A DNA stretch of 13,042 bases, from the NCBI GenBank assembly GCA_014305015.1, contig JACRUB010000152.1:2947-15988 (forward strand), in the 5' to 3' direction. Made by a program: the position numbers and the translations under genes. The first letter of the stretch is position 1. Each line of letters opens with the position of its first letter. This DNA comes from Vulcanimicrobiota bacterium (GTDB taxonomy: Bacteria; Vulcanimicrobiota; Vulcanimicrobiia; Vulcanimicrobiales; Vulcanimicrobiaceae). Below, piece after piece: positions 6,792 through 13,042 of the stretch. Below the pieces are notes generated by a model. That model was not told where the DNA came from and ran no database searches. It was given only the letters and a program-made list of their open reading frames with translations.

Positions 6792-7669
6792 GTAAGTCGT
6801 TACCGCTCGGCATCGATATCGGCGCCACACGGCTCCGTGTGGTGTGGAGCGAGCTCACATCCGCGGGCCCGCGCGTCCGGGCAGTTGTGACGCGAGATCT
6901 TTCCGCAGGCGTCGCGACTTCGGGGTTGATCAATGACTGCGCGTACATCGGCGCATTGCTGGATGAAGCGCGAGATGAACTGCAATCAAAAGAGCGCCGC
7001 TGTGTCCTGGCCGTAGGAGAGCCTGAGGCGGTCCTTCGCATGGTTGAATTTCCGAAGATGACCGAAATCGAGCGACAGCGCGCGGCGGTATTCGAAGCAC
7101 AGCGCTACGTGGCCTATGCGATCGACGACGCTATCGTGCGGATCCATCCGGTGGACGAAAAGCAGAACCGCTACGCCATCGGCGTGGTGCGAAACGCGAC
7201 CATTAAGTCAAGAATAGCCGCGCTCAAGAGCGGCGGGCTGCGCGTAACGGCGATCGATCATGAGGCGCTGGCCCTGGCGCGCGCACTTCCGGGATATGAT
7301 GCGATTCTCGACATTGGACACGAGCGGACCAACGTCCATATTTCCATTTCCGGAACACCGTTGACGCTCCAAATTATCGCCGGCGGTGCAACCATTACGC
7401 GGGCTATCGAACGAGAACTCTCCATCGATACAAACAGTGCCGAGAAGCGAAAGCGGATATTAGGGACGGTGGGTGCTGGAGAAAGCGCAAGAAGTACTTT
7501 CTTAGCCGACGTGACATCATTGCTGGAGTCAGCTAGCCTTCGAACAGACCAGTTGAAGCGGATCGCGCTCGTTGGAAACGGGGCCAGACTCAATAATTTC
7601 GCTAGTGACCTTGAGCGCGCAACCGGCCTGCTCGTCGAGACCCCAGTTTCGAAAATATTACTCGGGTAG
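6788..7669 (+). CDS. pilM: Type IV pilus actin-like protein PilM, C-terminus interrupted by a frameshift
   Basis: Cytoplasmic actin-fold ATPase that binds the N-terminal tail of PilN and joins the alignment complex to the motor. The 293 readable residues show the nucleotide-binding phosphate 1 motif GIDIGATRLRVVW (8-20), the phosphate 2 motif LDIGHERTNVHI (174-185), the hydrophobic IIAGGATITRAI segment (196-207) and the adenosine-type motif IALVGNGARL (259-268). The start is the ATG overlapping the pilD stop as ATGA; the open frame reaches back to 6701 but would read inside pilD. The frame stops at TAG 7667-7669, short of the usual PilM of about 350 residues and without the conserved tail. 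The missing tail is readable one base out of frame (see 7662-7754). The coding sequence as given is therefore probably incomplete because of a one-base indel or a recoding event. Confidence 0.87.
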   Translation: MSKSLPLGIDIGATRLRVVWSELTSAGPRVRAVVTRDLSAGVATSGLINDCAYIGALLDEARDELQSKERRCVLAVGEPEAVLRMVEFPKMTEIERQRAAVFEAQRYVAYAIDDAIVRIHPVDEKQNRYAIGVVRNATIKSRIAALKSGGLRVTAIDHEALALARALPGYDAILDIGHERTNVHISISGTPLTLQIIAGGATITRAIERELSIDTNSAEKRKRILGTVGAGESARSTFLADVTSLLESASLRTDQLKRIALVGNGARLNNFASDLERATGLLVETPVSKILLG

Positions 7670-7754
7670 GCGATACCCGCAGGACGTGTTAAGAGCCGGC
7701 GCGCCGGATTGGAATCTGGCGGCGGGCTTAAGCATCTGGAGCGTTGCGGCGTGA
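7662..7754 (+). pseudogene. pilM: Out-of-frame C-terminal continuation of pilM
   Basis: In the +1 frame relative to pilM the sequence reads ...RRYPQDVLRAGAPDW then NLAAGLSIWSVAA and stops at TGA 7752-7754. The APDWNLAAGLS part resembles the conserved end of PilM proteins (an APxxxxAxGLA-type final helix). Removing one base near 7641-7666, for example one G of GGG 7664-7666, fuses it seamlessly to the upstream frame and gives a PilM of 321 residues. The restored stop overlaps the pilN GTG as GTGA, exactly like the other junctions here. Possible causes are a sequencing or assembly indel at a homopolymer (CCCC, TTT, AAAA and GGG all occur here), a true mutation, or +1 recoding at GGG-TAG. Confidence 0.8.
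7738..7741 (+). promoter_or_regulatory. Ribosome binding site deciding the pilN start
   Basis: GGAG lies nine bases before the GTG at 7751. Together with the PilN-like N-terminus beginning at that codon, it favours 7751 over the upstream TTG at 7709. Confidence 0.55.
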
Positions 7755-8311
7755 TTCGCTTTGACTATTTGCGCTCGGCACGCCCTGCGCTGGTTCGGCG
7801 GTTCTCGGACTTGCACGTACCGCCAGATCTCAAAGGGCCGTTGTTCGCAATTGCCGCTGCGGTGACAATTGTTACAACAGAGTGGTTTATCGAGAGCTAC
7901 CGACTTTCGGTAACGCTGGCATTTGAGGGCTCGTACAGGACGCAATACGATGAAAGCCGCCTGCAGCTCGCAAAAACGAAGGTGTTATATGTGGGACTTG
8001 AGCGTGTTGCCGGCTTGGCCAAAGAGGTCCATGAAATCCAAGCTTCAGGTGACGAAGAAGCAATGCAGTTTGCCGAGATTGGAAACCGCTTGCCGCCGCA
8101 CGTTTGGCTCACGTCGATCTCTAACGACGGCACCGGCATCTCACTCTCCGGAAAAGCGATCGGCCTCGCAGCGCTAAGCCGCACGTTCTCGGGGCTTGCG
8201 CATACCCGCCACGGCTACGCGACGACGCTGGTGAGCGCAAACGGCGACGAGCATGCTGCTCAGGCGGGGATATTGCATTACGAGCTTCGGCTTGATGGTG
8301 CGGCGCAATGA
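7751..8311 (+). CDS. pilN: Type IV pilus alignment protein PilN
   Basis: Bitopic inner-membrane protein that pairs with PilO and docks PilM through its short cytoplasmic tail. With the GTG start at 7751 it has 186 residues. The N-terminus MIRFDYLRSARP is a recognisable variant of the PilN tail MIRINLLP. A transmembrane helix lies at about 29-47, a coiled-coil-prone region at about 60-110, and a small periplasmic domain opens with LPPHVWLTSIS (114-124) followed by a LSGKA motif, both typical of PilN. GTG is chosen over an upstream TTG at 7709 because GGAG at 7738-7741 sits nine bases before it, the PilN tail begins right there, and it forms a GTGA overlap with the restored pilM frame. It overlaps pilO by ATGA. 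Confidence 0.85.
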   Translation: MIRFDYLRSARPALVRRFSDLHVPPDLKGPLFAIAAAVTIVTTEWFIESYRLSVTLAFEGSYRTQYDESRLQLAKTKVLYVGLERVAGLAKEVHEIQASGDEEAMQFAEIGNRLPPHVWLTSISNDGTGISLSGKAIGLAALSRTFSGLAHTRHGYATTLVSANGDEHAAQAGILHYELRLDGAAQ

Positions 8312-8952
8312 AGATGGCCCTTTTCCGGATGACGCCGCGCGAGCGTGAGAGAAGTCTTTGGCTGCTATCTGTTGCGATTCTGGCAGCCGGTTACTTCATC
8401 ATTACCCAGCGCTACGAGCAGCAAATAATGGCTTCCACGCAGCGATCGCAAACGTTTTACGAGAAAACGAACGCAAATCACCGCCTAACCGCGCAGAGCG
8501 GGCGCGTTCGTGCGCTGCGGGGCGAGATTCGCGCGCATTTGGATGGAGTTTTGTTTTCGCCGCGTCCCTCCGATGCAACGGCCGCGTTGTTGCGCGATCT
8601 CGACCGGTTAGCTCGCCAGCACAACGCCCAGATTACAGCGATTGCACCCCAAACCCGCTCAAAGCCAGCGGTCGCTGCCGCCTCGCCTTCACTCCTCACA
8701 CATCCCGGGGCGCCGCCGCCAACGGACGCACTCGAAAATGAAGCGATTGATATTACGGTGCGCGGACACTTTTCAAACTTACTCGCCTTTATTGCACAGC
8801 TACCACGGCAACACGTTTTGCTACGTGTTAACCAAGTGAATTTCTCTCTGTCAGGCGCAAGCAAGACAGATCCCTCCAAGCCGCTTTTGGATGCAAGAAT
8901 TCACACGCTAGTCTATCGCGTTGTAGAACCAAACCTGCTAGGAGAAATGTAG
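8308..8952 (+). CDS. pilO: Type IV pilus alignment protein PilO
   Basis: Bitopic inner-membrane partner of PilN in the periplasmic alignment complex. The 214-residue protein has a short basic cytoplasmic N-terminus, a transmembrane helix at about 16-33, a coiled-coil-like region at about 37-110 rich in alternating charged and hydrophobic residues, a flexible Ala/Pro-rich loop at about 117-140, and a C-terminal domain with IDITVRGHFSNLLAFIAQLP (147-166). That last segment matches the PilO pattern of a beta strand (ITVxGxY/F) followed by a helix ending in LP. The start overlaps pilN as ATGA; ATG 8314, two codons on, is also possible. It is less conserved than pilB/T/C and is recognised partly by gene order. 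Confidence 0.83.
   Translation: MKMALFRMTPRERERSLWLLSVAILAAGYFIITQRYEQQIMASTQRSQTFYEKTNANHRLTAQSGRVRALRGEIRAHLDGVLFSPRPSDATAALLRDLDRLARQHNAQITAIAPQTRSKPAVAAASPSLLTHPGAPPPTDALENEAIDITVRGHFSNLLAFIAQLPRQHVLLRVNQVNFSLSGASKTDPSKPLLDARIHTLVYRVVEPNLLGEM
8940..8945 (+). promoter_or_regulatory. Ribosome binding site supporting the GTG start of the pilP-like gene
   Basis: AGGAGA lies six bases before the GTG at 8952, inside the end of pilO. It makes a non-ATG start at a TAGTG junction credible. Confidence 0.6.
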
Positions 8953-9506
8953 TGCGTCCCTTAGAAGAAGCCTCGCGTAGAATTGTTGTGCTCTGGTCCG
9001 TTGCGTTGTGTGTGGGCTCGCTGCTGCTTGCTCCGCTCGTGGCGCGGTCATCGATCGACCTCAACGCGCAGCAAGAGCTTGCGATGCATAATCTGCAACT
9101 TCCCGATGTCAAGCAGCTTTCAGAGCCGGCGAAAATCGCGGTTAGCCGCGATCCATTTACCGCGGATGCGCCACCAGGGATTGATATGATCGGTCCGCTT
9201 GGGGCCGGCGCAGTTCCGATAGGCGGCTCTGTTGTAGGCAGAGCCGTGCACGCAGGTGACGCGCTCGGGATTGTGCTTCCACCGAACGGCGGTGCAGCCG
9301 GGAGCATACCGCTTGCGGCGGGCAGATCCACCGTCTCCGCAATTATCACGGGCGAGCGCGCGCAGGCACTGGTCTATGAAGGCGACCGGTCGCGCATCAT
9401 CAGTGTCGGAGAAATCCTAGAGGGACACCGCGTCACGTCAATTGGAAGCGCCGGCGTGCAACTCGATGACGGATCCATGCGCCGCTTATCGGAGGATCAT
9501 CTATGA
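8952..9506 (+). CDS. pilP: PilP/GspC-like alignment protein linking PilNO to the secretin
   Basis: A 184-residue protein occupying the pilP position. It has a transmembrane segment at about 11-31, a linker containing SRDPFTADA (65-73), and a C-terminal beta-rich domain at about 127-180 (VSAIITGERAQALVYEGD, then SVGEILEGHRVTSIG and GVQLDDG). That domain follows the homology-region pattern shared by PilP and GspC, which contacts the secretin N0 domain. Canonical PilP is a lipoprotein; here the residue before C20 is Leu (VALC), so there is no valid lipobox and the protein should be anchored by a helix, more like GspC. The GTG start shares a base with the pilO stop (TAGTG) and has AGGAGA upstream. 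It overlaps pilQ as ATGA. The family assignment rests on the C-terminal domain and gene order. Confidence 0.77.
   Translation: MRPLEEASRRIVVLWSVALCVGSLLLAPLVARSSIDLNAQQELAMHNLQLPDVKQLSEPAKIAVSRDPFTADAPPGIDMIGPLGAGAVPIGGSVVGRAVHAGDALGIVLPPNGGAAGSIPLAAGRSTVSAIITGERAQALVYEGDRSRIISVGEILEGHRVTSIGSAGVQLDDGSMRRLSEDHL
9491..9495 (+). promoter_or_regulatory. Strong Shine-Dalgarno site for pilQ
   Basis: GGAGG lies seven bases before the pilQ ATG at 9503, inside the coding end of the pilP-like gene. It suggests efficient independent initiation of the secretin in addition to coupling. Confidence 0.65.
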
Positions 9507-10882
9507 GGAGAGTACTTGCCTCTTTGCTCATGACGGCGGTCCTTACCGGCAGCGCTCTTGCACAGGATCACCTCATATCAATTGACGTTCGCGATGCAAC
9601 ACTCAATGACGTCATTGCGCTGCTCGCCGCGCAGTCCGGAAGAAATATGGTGGCGGACGGGTCGGTGAAACCGGACCGGGTGACACTCCATCTCAATAAT
9701 GTGAGCTTCGATGACGCGCTCTCCGTGCTGGTTCACTCGCATGACTTAGGGGTCCGTCGCGAAGGGAACATACTCATTATTGGCACGAACCTCGTTATGA
9801 ACCGACGGTACGGCGGTGCGGGCGATGAAATGACTACGCAAACCGCGGTACTCTCGCTCAAGCATGCAAAGGCAGAGGACGTTGCTAAATCGATGGTCGA
9901 TGCGCTTAGTCCGGGCACGGTCGTGGTGCCTGACAAACGGACGGGCTCCGTTATTATTACCGGTGATAGTGCGACGGTGAGCCGCGCGCGCTCGCTTGCG
10001 GTCGCCCTCGACGCGCCGCGGTACGGCGCAAATGGAGGAAGCTCGGCACGCGCGTTTGCGCTTCGCTATTTGCGGCCCTCTGACGTGGTGACCCAACTTA
10101 AGGAAATCTTGCCCGACGGCTCTTACGTGGCCGATGACCGGCAGAACGCGGTCGTGGTTACAGGGAACTCGGAAATGCAGGAAACCGCCGGCGCTTTTTT
10201 GTCCAGTGTCGATGTCCCTGCACCGCAAGTCATGTTCGAAGTGAAAGTGGCTGATCTGCAGCCGCAAAACGATCAGAGCAACGTTGGAATCGAATGGGGC
10301 GGTCTGGATCTTACGGGTAAGGTCTTTCCAGGTGGCGCAACCTATGCGTTCACTAAAAACGCGATCGCGGTGAACGCGACGCTTAACGCAATGGTGACCA
10401 AAGGTCACGCAACCATTCTTGCCACGCCAAAACTGGTTACCCTAAATAATAAAGAAGCGGATCTGCTCATCGGGCAAACGTATCCGGTTGTTTTTTACGA
10501 TGCGAAGATTGGCGGCCAACAGGTACAGTTCGTCGACATTGGAGTCAAGTTGCGGCTCACTCCCACAATCGGAGTCGACGGCAGCGTGACGGCCGAGATG
10601 CATCCTGAGTATAGCGCCATCCAGGGTTTCGTCGGCGGGTATCCCATTCTCGCGAATCGAAAGGTTGACAGCACGTTGCGGGTTAGAGACTCGGAGACAA
10701 TCGTGCTGGGCGGTCTCTTACGCGACATTGACTCAGATACGGTGCAGAAGGTGCCGGGTTTGGGAGACATTCCTGTCTTTGGAAACCTGTTTAAGAATCG
10801 CGCGCACTCGCGCGAACGCGACGAAGTCGTCTTCCTAATTACGCCACACATTCTCAGGGGAAACGAAACCACCACCCACTAG
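9503..10882 (+). CDS. pilQ: Outer-membrane secretin PilQ
   Basis: Forms the outer-membrane channel through which the pilus leaves the cell. It has a Sec signal peptide (1-20, SALA before Gln21), a secretin N0/STN-type domain at about 25-95 (LNDVIALLAAQSG, VTLHLNNVSFDDALSVL), N1-type repeats at about 112-172 and 183-238 (SVIITGDS and AVVVTGNS beta strands), and the secretin core at about 241-452. The core contains QVMFEVKVADL (242-252) and the family signature VPGLGDIPVFGNLF (417-430), ending in VVFLITPHIL. At 459 residues it is short for PilQ (often 600-750) because there are no N-terminal AMIN peptidoglycan-binding domains. It overlaps the pilP-like gene as ATGA and has GGAGG at 9491-9495. 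A 16-base gap separates it from aroC. It shows that the host has an outer membrane. Confidence 0.95.
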   Translation: MRRVLASLLMTAVLTGSALAQDHLISIDVRDATLNDVIALLAAQSGRNMVADGSVKPDRVTLHLNNVSFDDALSVLVHSHDLGVRREGNILIIGTNLVMNRRYGGAGDEMTTQTAVLSLKHAKAEDVAKSMVDALSPGTVVVPDKRTGSVIITGDSATVSRARSLAVALDAPRYGANGGSSARAFALRYLRPSDVVTQLKEILPDGSYVADDRQNAVVVTGNSEMQETAGAFLSSVDVPAPQVMFEVKVADLQPQNDQSNVGIEWGGLDLTGKVFPGGATYAFTKNAIAVNATLNAMVTKGHATILATPKLVTLNNKEADLLIGQTYPVVFYDAKIGGQQVQFVDIGVKLRLTPTIGVDGSVTAEMHPEYSAIQGFVGGYPILANRKVDSTLRVRDSETIVLGGLLRDIDSDTVQKVPGLGDIPVFGNLFKNRAHSRERDEVVFLITPHILRGNETTTH

Positions 10883-10884
10883 CG

Positions 10885-10892
10885 AAGAGGAG
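10885..10892 (+). promoter_or_regulatory. Ribosome binding site for aroC
   Basis: AAGAGGAG lies in the 16-base pilQ-aroC gap, six bases before the ATG at 10899. It fixes the aroC start, which agrees with the standard N-terminus of the family. Confidence 0.65.
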
Positions 10893-10898
10893 CTGCGG

Positions 10899-12044
10899 AT
10901 GTTCCGCTACTTAACCGCAGGTGAGTCCCACGGTCCCGCCCTTGTCGGAATACTCGACGGGTTGCCCGCCGGTTTGCGGCTGGATGTCGATGCTATCAAT
11001 GCAACGCTCCTAGCACGGCAAGGCGGGTACGGGCGCGGAAACCGCATGAAGATCGAGAGCGACCAGATCGAGTTTCTGGCGGGGGTTCGTGGATCGTACA
11101 CGCTCGGTTCGCCGATCGCGGTCGTCGTGCGCAATCGCGACTACGAAAACAATCGCGAACTGATGGATCCCATCACGGGCGCGGGCAAGCCCCTCACGAA
11201 TCCACGGCCGGGCCATGCAGATTATGCCGGCGCTCTCAAGTACCGTCATCGCGATTTGCGCAACGTGCTCGAACGCGCGAGCGCGCGAGAGACGGCGATG
11301 CGCGTTGCGCTTGGCGCGATTTGCGCGCAGTTTCTCGGTGCGCTGGGCATTCGAACGCACGCATGGGTTTCGCGAATCGGCAGTGTTGAGGCGCCTCCGA
11401 TTGACGCATTTGACGAAGAAGCATTTGCGGCGAGCGATGTGCGCTGTCCCAATCAGAATGCCTCCGCCTCAATGATCGCAGCGATTGAAGCTGCGAAAAG
11501 CGCCGGCGATACACTCGGCGGCACGTTCACCATCCGCATCGAGGGCATGCCGGTTGGCATTGGTTCGAATCGTCAGCCGGATACGCGGCTGGACGGAATT
11601 TTGGCCGGCGCGCTGATGGGAATGCAAACGGTAAAGGCCGTTGAGGTTGGCGCTGGCTCCGAGGTGGCGTCCAAACCGGGGTCGCAGGCGCATGATACGT
11701 TTGGAATTGATTCTGGCGAAGTGACACGCGGGTCGAATCGCGCCGGGGGGATTGAAGGCGGCATGTCAAACGGGCAGCCGATCGTCCTGCGAGTGTCTGT
11801 GAAACCGATTCCAACCTTGATGAAAGCATTGTCTTCGGTAAACTTACATGAAGGCACCGAGGCGCCAGCTTCAATTGTGCGCAGCGACGTATGTGTTGTG
11901 CCGGCCGCCTCAATTGTTGGTGAAGCAATGGCGCGCCTCGCGCTCACCGGTCCTGTTCTGGAAAAGTACGGCGGCGATTCGATGGAAGAAGTGCTCGACA
12001 ATCTGAATCGCTCCAACGCCGCAGCACAGCGCCTCTTCAAATGA
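10899..12044 (+). CDS. aroC: Chorismate synthase AroC
   Basis: Converts 5-enolpyruvylshikimate-3-phosphate to chorismate (EC 4.2.3.5), the last shikimate-pathway step, in the cytoplasm with reduced FMN. The 381 residues suit the bacterial family. Visible signatures are GESHGPALVGILDGLP near residues 8-23 (PROSITE-type signature 1), RQGGYGRGNRM, GSPIAVVVRNRDYEN, RPGHADYAGALKYRHRDLRN with LERASARETAMRVA after it, and GGIEGGMSNGQPI near the C-terminal third. The start is set by AAGAGGAG six bases upstream. It follows pilQ after only 16 bases and has no terminator before it, so it is probably cotranscribed with the pilus genes. Its stop overlaps the GH47 start as ATGA. Linkage of pilQ to shikimate genes is known from gammaproteobacteria (pilMNOPQ-aroK-aroB), where the aro genes differ. 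Confidence 0.97.
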   Translation: MFRYLTAGESHGPALVGILDGLPAGLRLDVDAINATLLARQGGYGRGNRMKIESDQIEFLAGVRGSYTLGSPIAVVVRNRDYENNRELMDPITGAGKPLTNPRPGHADYAGALKYRHRDLRNVLERASARETAMRVALGAICAQFLGALGIRTHAWVSRIGSVEAPPIDAFDEEAFAASDVRCPNQNASASMIAAIEAAKSAGDTLGGTFTIRIEGMPVGIGSNRQPDTRLDGILAGALMGMQTVKAVEVGAGSEVASKPGSQAHDTFGIDSGEVTRGSNRAGGIEGGMSNGQPIVLRVSVKPIPTLMKALSSVNLHEGTEAPASIVRSDVCVVPAASIVGEAMARLALTGPVLEKYGGDSMEEVLDNLNRSNAAAQRLFK

Positions 12045-13042
12045 GACATTTTCGACGACGAACGTTCCTGGGCGCGGCGGCTGCCGTCGCGGTAGCGCCA
12101 ATTGTGTCCTTGGCGGCGGGTGAAACCAGGGTGCCGGAGCTGGAGCCGCGCGCGGTGGCGCGTGAAGTGCGAGATGAGTTCTTGCACGCGTGGAACGGCT
12201 ACAAGCAATTCGCCTGGGGAGCGGATGAGCTCAAACCCGTTAGCGGAACATCGAGCAATTTCTTCATCGAATCGCACTCGTTCGGTCTTTCCATTATCGA
12301 GGCGATGGACACGCTCTACGTGATGGAGCTCGATAGGGAACTCACCCTGTGCGTCAACTGGCTGCGTTCGAATCTAACCTTCGACGTGGACGGCGAAGTG
12401 CAAATGTTCGAGGCCAATATACGGATGGTGGCGGGACTGCTTACCGGCTACTACGCGACGAACGAGAAGTTTCTGTTGAATGCGGCACGCGATCTGGCAG
12501 ACCGGCTGTTCGTCTGTTTCACGAAGTCGCCAACGGGTGCGCCGTATCGTTTTGCAAACCTGCGCACGGGCGCCGTGCGCGATCCAAAGAATAACTTGGC
12601 CGAAATCGGCTCCAATATTCTAGAATTCGGTGATCTTAGCCGCTTAACGGGCGATCCGAAGTATCTCAGCGCTTCGATGAAAGCCTTTGAGGTCGTCATC
12701 GCCAAACGATCGACGCTCAACTTGCTCGGCACCAATTTCGAAATCGAAAAGGGCGAGTTCATGGACCATGAGGACGTCGCACCCGACGAACCCGTGGATT
12801 CGTTTTATGAGTATCTCTGGGGCGCTTGGCAAATGCTCGGGATCGCAAAGGCGCGCGACTGGTACCATATGCTGACCGATGCGATCATCAAAAATAAGGT
12901 GGTGCGCGTAAACGGTGAGTTATGGTTTCGGGACTGCGACTATGTGACCGGCGCACCGATGGGCAAGACGGTGCTTACCGAACTCTCCTCGTTCTACGCT
13001 GGACTCGCGGCCAAGGGCGGTGATCGCGCAGTTGGAGAAACG
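12041..13042 (+). CDS. Tat-exported glycoside hydrolase family 47 alpha-mannosidase, 3' end beyond window
   Basis: Partial enzyme, 334 residues to the right edge with no stop. GH47 enzymes are inverting, calcium-dependent alpha-1,2-mannosidases. The N-terminus MRHFRRRTFLGAAAAVAV has a twin-arginine motif (RRRTFLG) and a hydrophobic segment ending near SLAAG (23-27), so export as a folded protein is likely. Family patterns appear in order: YKQFAWGADELKPVSG (54-69), EAMDTLYVM (87-95), MFEANIRMVAGLLTGYY (122-138), AARDLADRL (148-156), NNLAEIGSNILEFGDLSRL (184-202) and DSFYEYLWGAW (253-263). E124 corresponds to the conserved catalytic acid and D253 to a second conserved active-site carboxylate. 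The third catalytic glutamate and the calcium-binding Thr would lie past the window. The start overlaps the aroC stop as ATGA. The substrate (host-derived or self-made mannosyl glycans) cannot be told. Confidence 0.87.
   Translation, partial: MRHFRRRTFLGAAAAVAVAPIVSLAAGETRVPELEPRAVAREVRDEFLHAWNGYKQFAWGADELKPVSGTSSNFFIESHSFGLSIIEAMDTLYVMELDRELTLCVNWLRSNLTFDVDGEVQMFEANIRMVAGLLTGYYATNEKFLLNAARDLADRLFVCFTKSPTGAPYRFANLRTGAVRDPKNNLAEIGSNILEFGDLSRLTGDPKYLSASMKAFEVVIAKRSTLNLLGTNFEIEKGEFMDHEDVAPDEPVDSFYEYLWGAWQMLGIAKARDWYHMLTDAIIKNKVVRVNGELWFRDCDYVTGAPMGKTVLTELSSFYAGLAAKGGDRAVGET

Noticed and set aside
7709..7750. Earlier TTG start for pilN
   Set aside because: It would add residues unlike any PilN tail. 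The GTG at 7751 has a ribosome binding site and begins the MIRF tail.
9746..10408. Antisense open frame of 220 codons opposite pilQ
   Set aside because: It shows no family motifs and has a shadow-like composition, opposite well-conserved secretin sequence.
1..13042. tRNA/rRNA genes, CRISPR arrays, insertion sequences or attachment sites
   Set aside because: I saw no repeat arrays, terminal inverted repeats, transposase or integrase motifs, or tRNA-like segments; nearly every base is coding on one strand.

Overview
The window is one strand of a densely packed chromosomal locus that encodes an almost complete type IV pilus (T4P) machine, followed by chorismate synthase and a secreted family 47 alpha-mannosidase. 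All fifteen genes I accept lie on the + strand. The base composition is moderately GC-rich. An outer-membrane secretin with inner-membrane alignment proteins points to a diderm (two-membrane) bacterium. The gene order, the divergent PilM/N/O/P proteins and a bacterial GH47 enzyme suggest a little-studied phylum such as Eremiobacterota (WPS-2) or a relative. That placement is an inference and is weakly supported.

Layout, left to right: pilB extension ATPase (5' end possibly cut by the window), pilT retraction ATPase, pilC platform protein, a SigB/SigF-like sigma-70 factor, a prepilin (pilA-like), a CcdA/DsbD-family thiol-redox membrane protein, a TPR protein, a one-domain prepilin peptidase (pilD), pilM, pilN, pilO, a PilP/GspC-like protein, the secretin pilQ, aroC, and a Tat-exported GH47 glycosidase that runs off the right edge. 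Almost every junction is a 4-base ATGA/GTGA or 1-base TAATG/TAGTG overlap. The only gaps are 49 bases before the prepilin and 16 bases before aroC, plus an apparent 81-base gap after pilM that is explained below. I see no terminator or convincing promoter in the window, so this looks like one translationally coupled operon.

How the genes work together: PilD would process the prepilin. PilB and PilT would drive assembly and retraction of the fibre on PilC. PilM-N-O-P would link the inner-membrane motor to PilQ, the outer-membrane exit pore. The TPR protein could be a pilotin or assembly factor, and the CcdA-like protein could manage the disulfide of the two-cysteine pilin. The embedded sigma factor could make the locus its own regulon.

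Points deserving most attention: (1) a sigma factor encoded inside the pilus operon, just before the pilin; (2) a CcdA-like redox protein start-stop coupled to a pilin with exactly two cysteines; (3) a single-base frameshift at the end of pilM, with the missing C-terminus readable in another frame and ending in a GTGA overlap with pilN; (4) a prepilin peptidase lacking the methyltransferase domain; (5) a Tat-secreted GH47 mannosidase, a family found mainly in eukaryotes, coupled to aroC.
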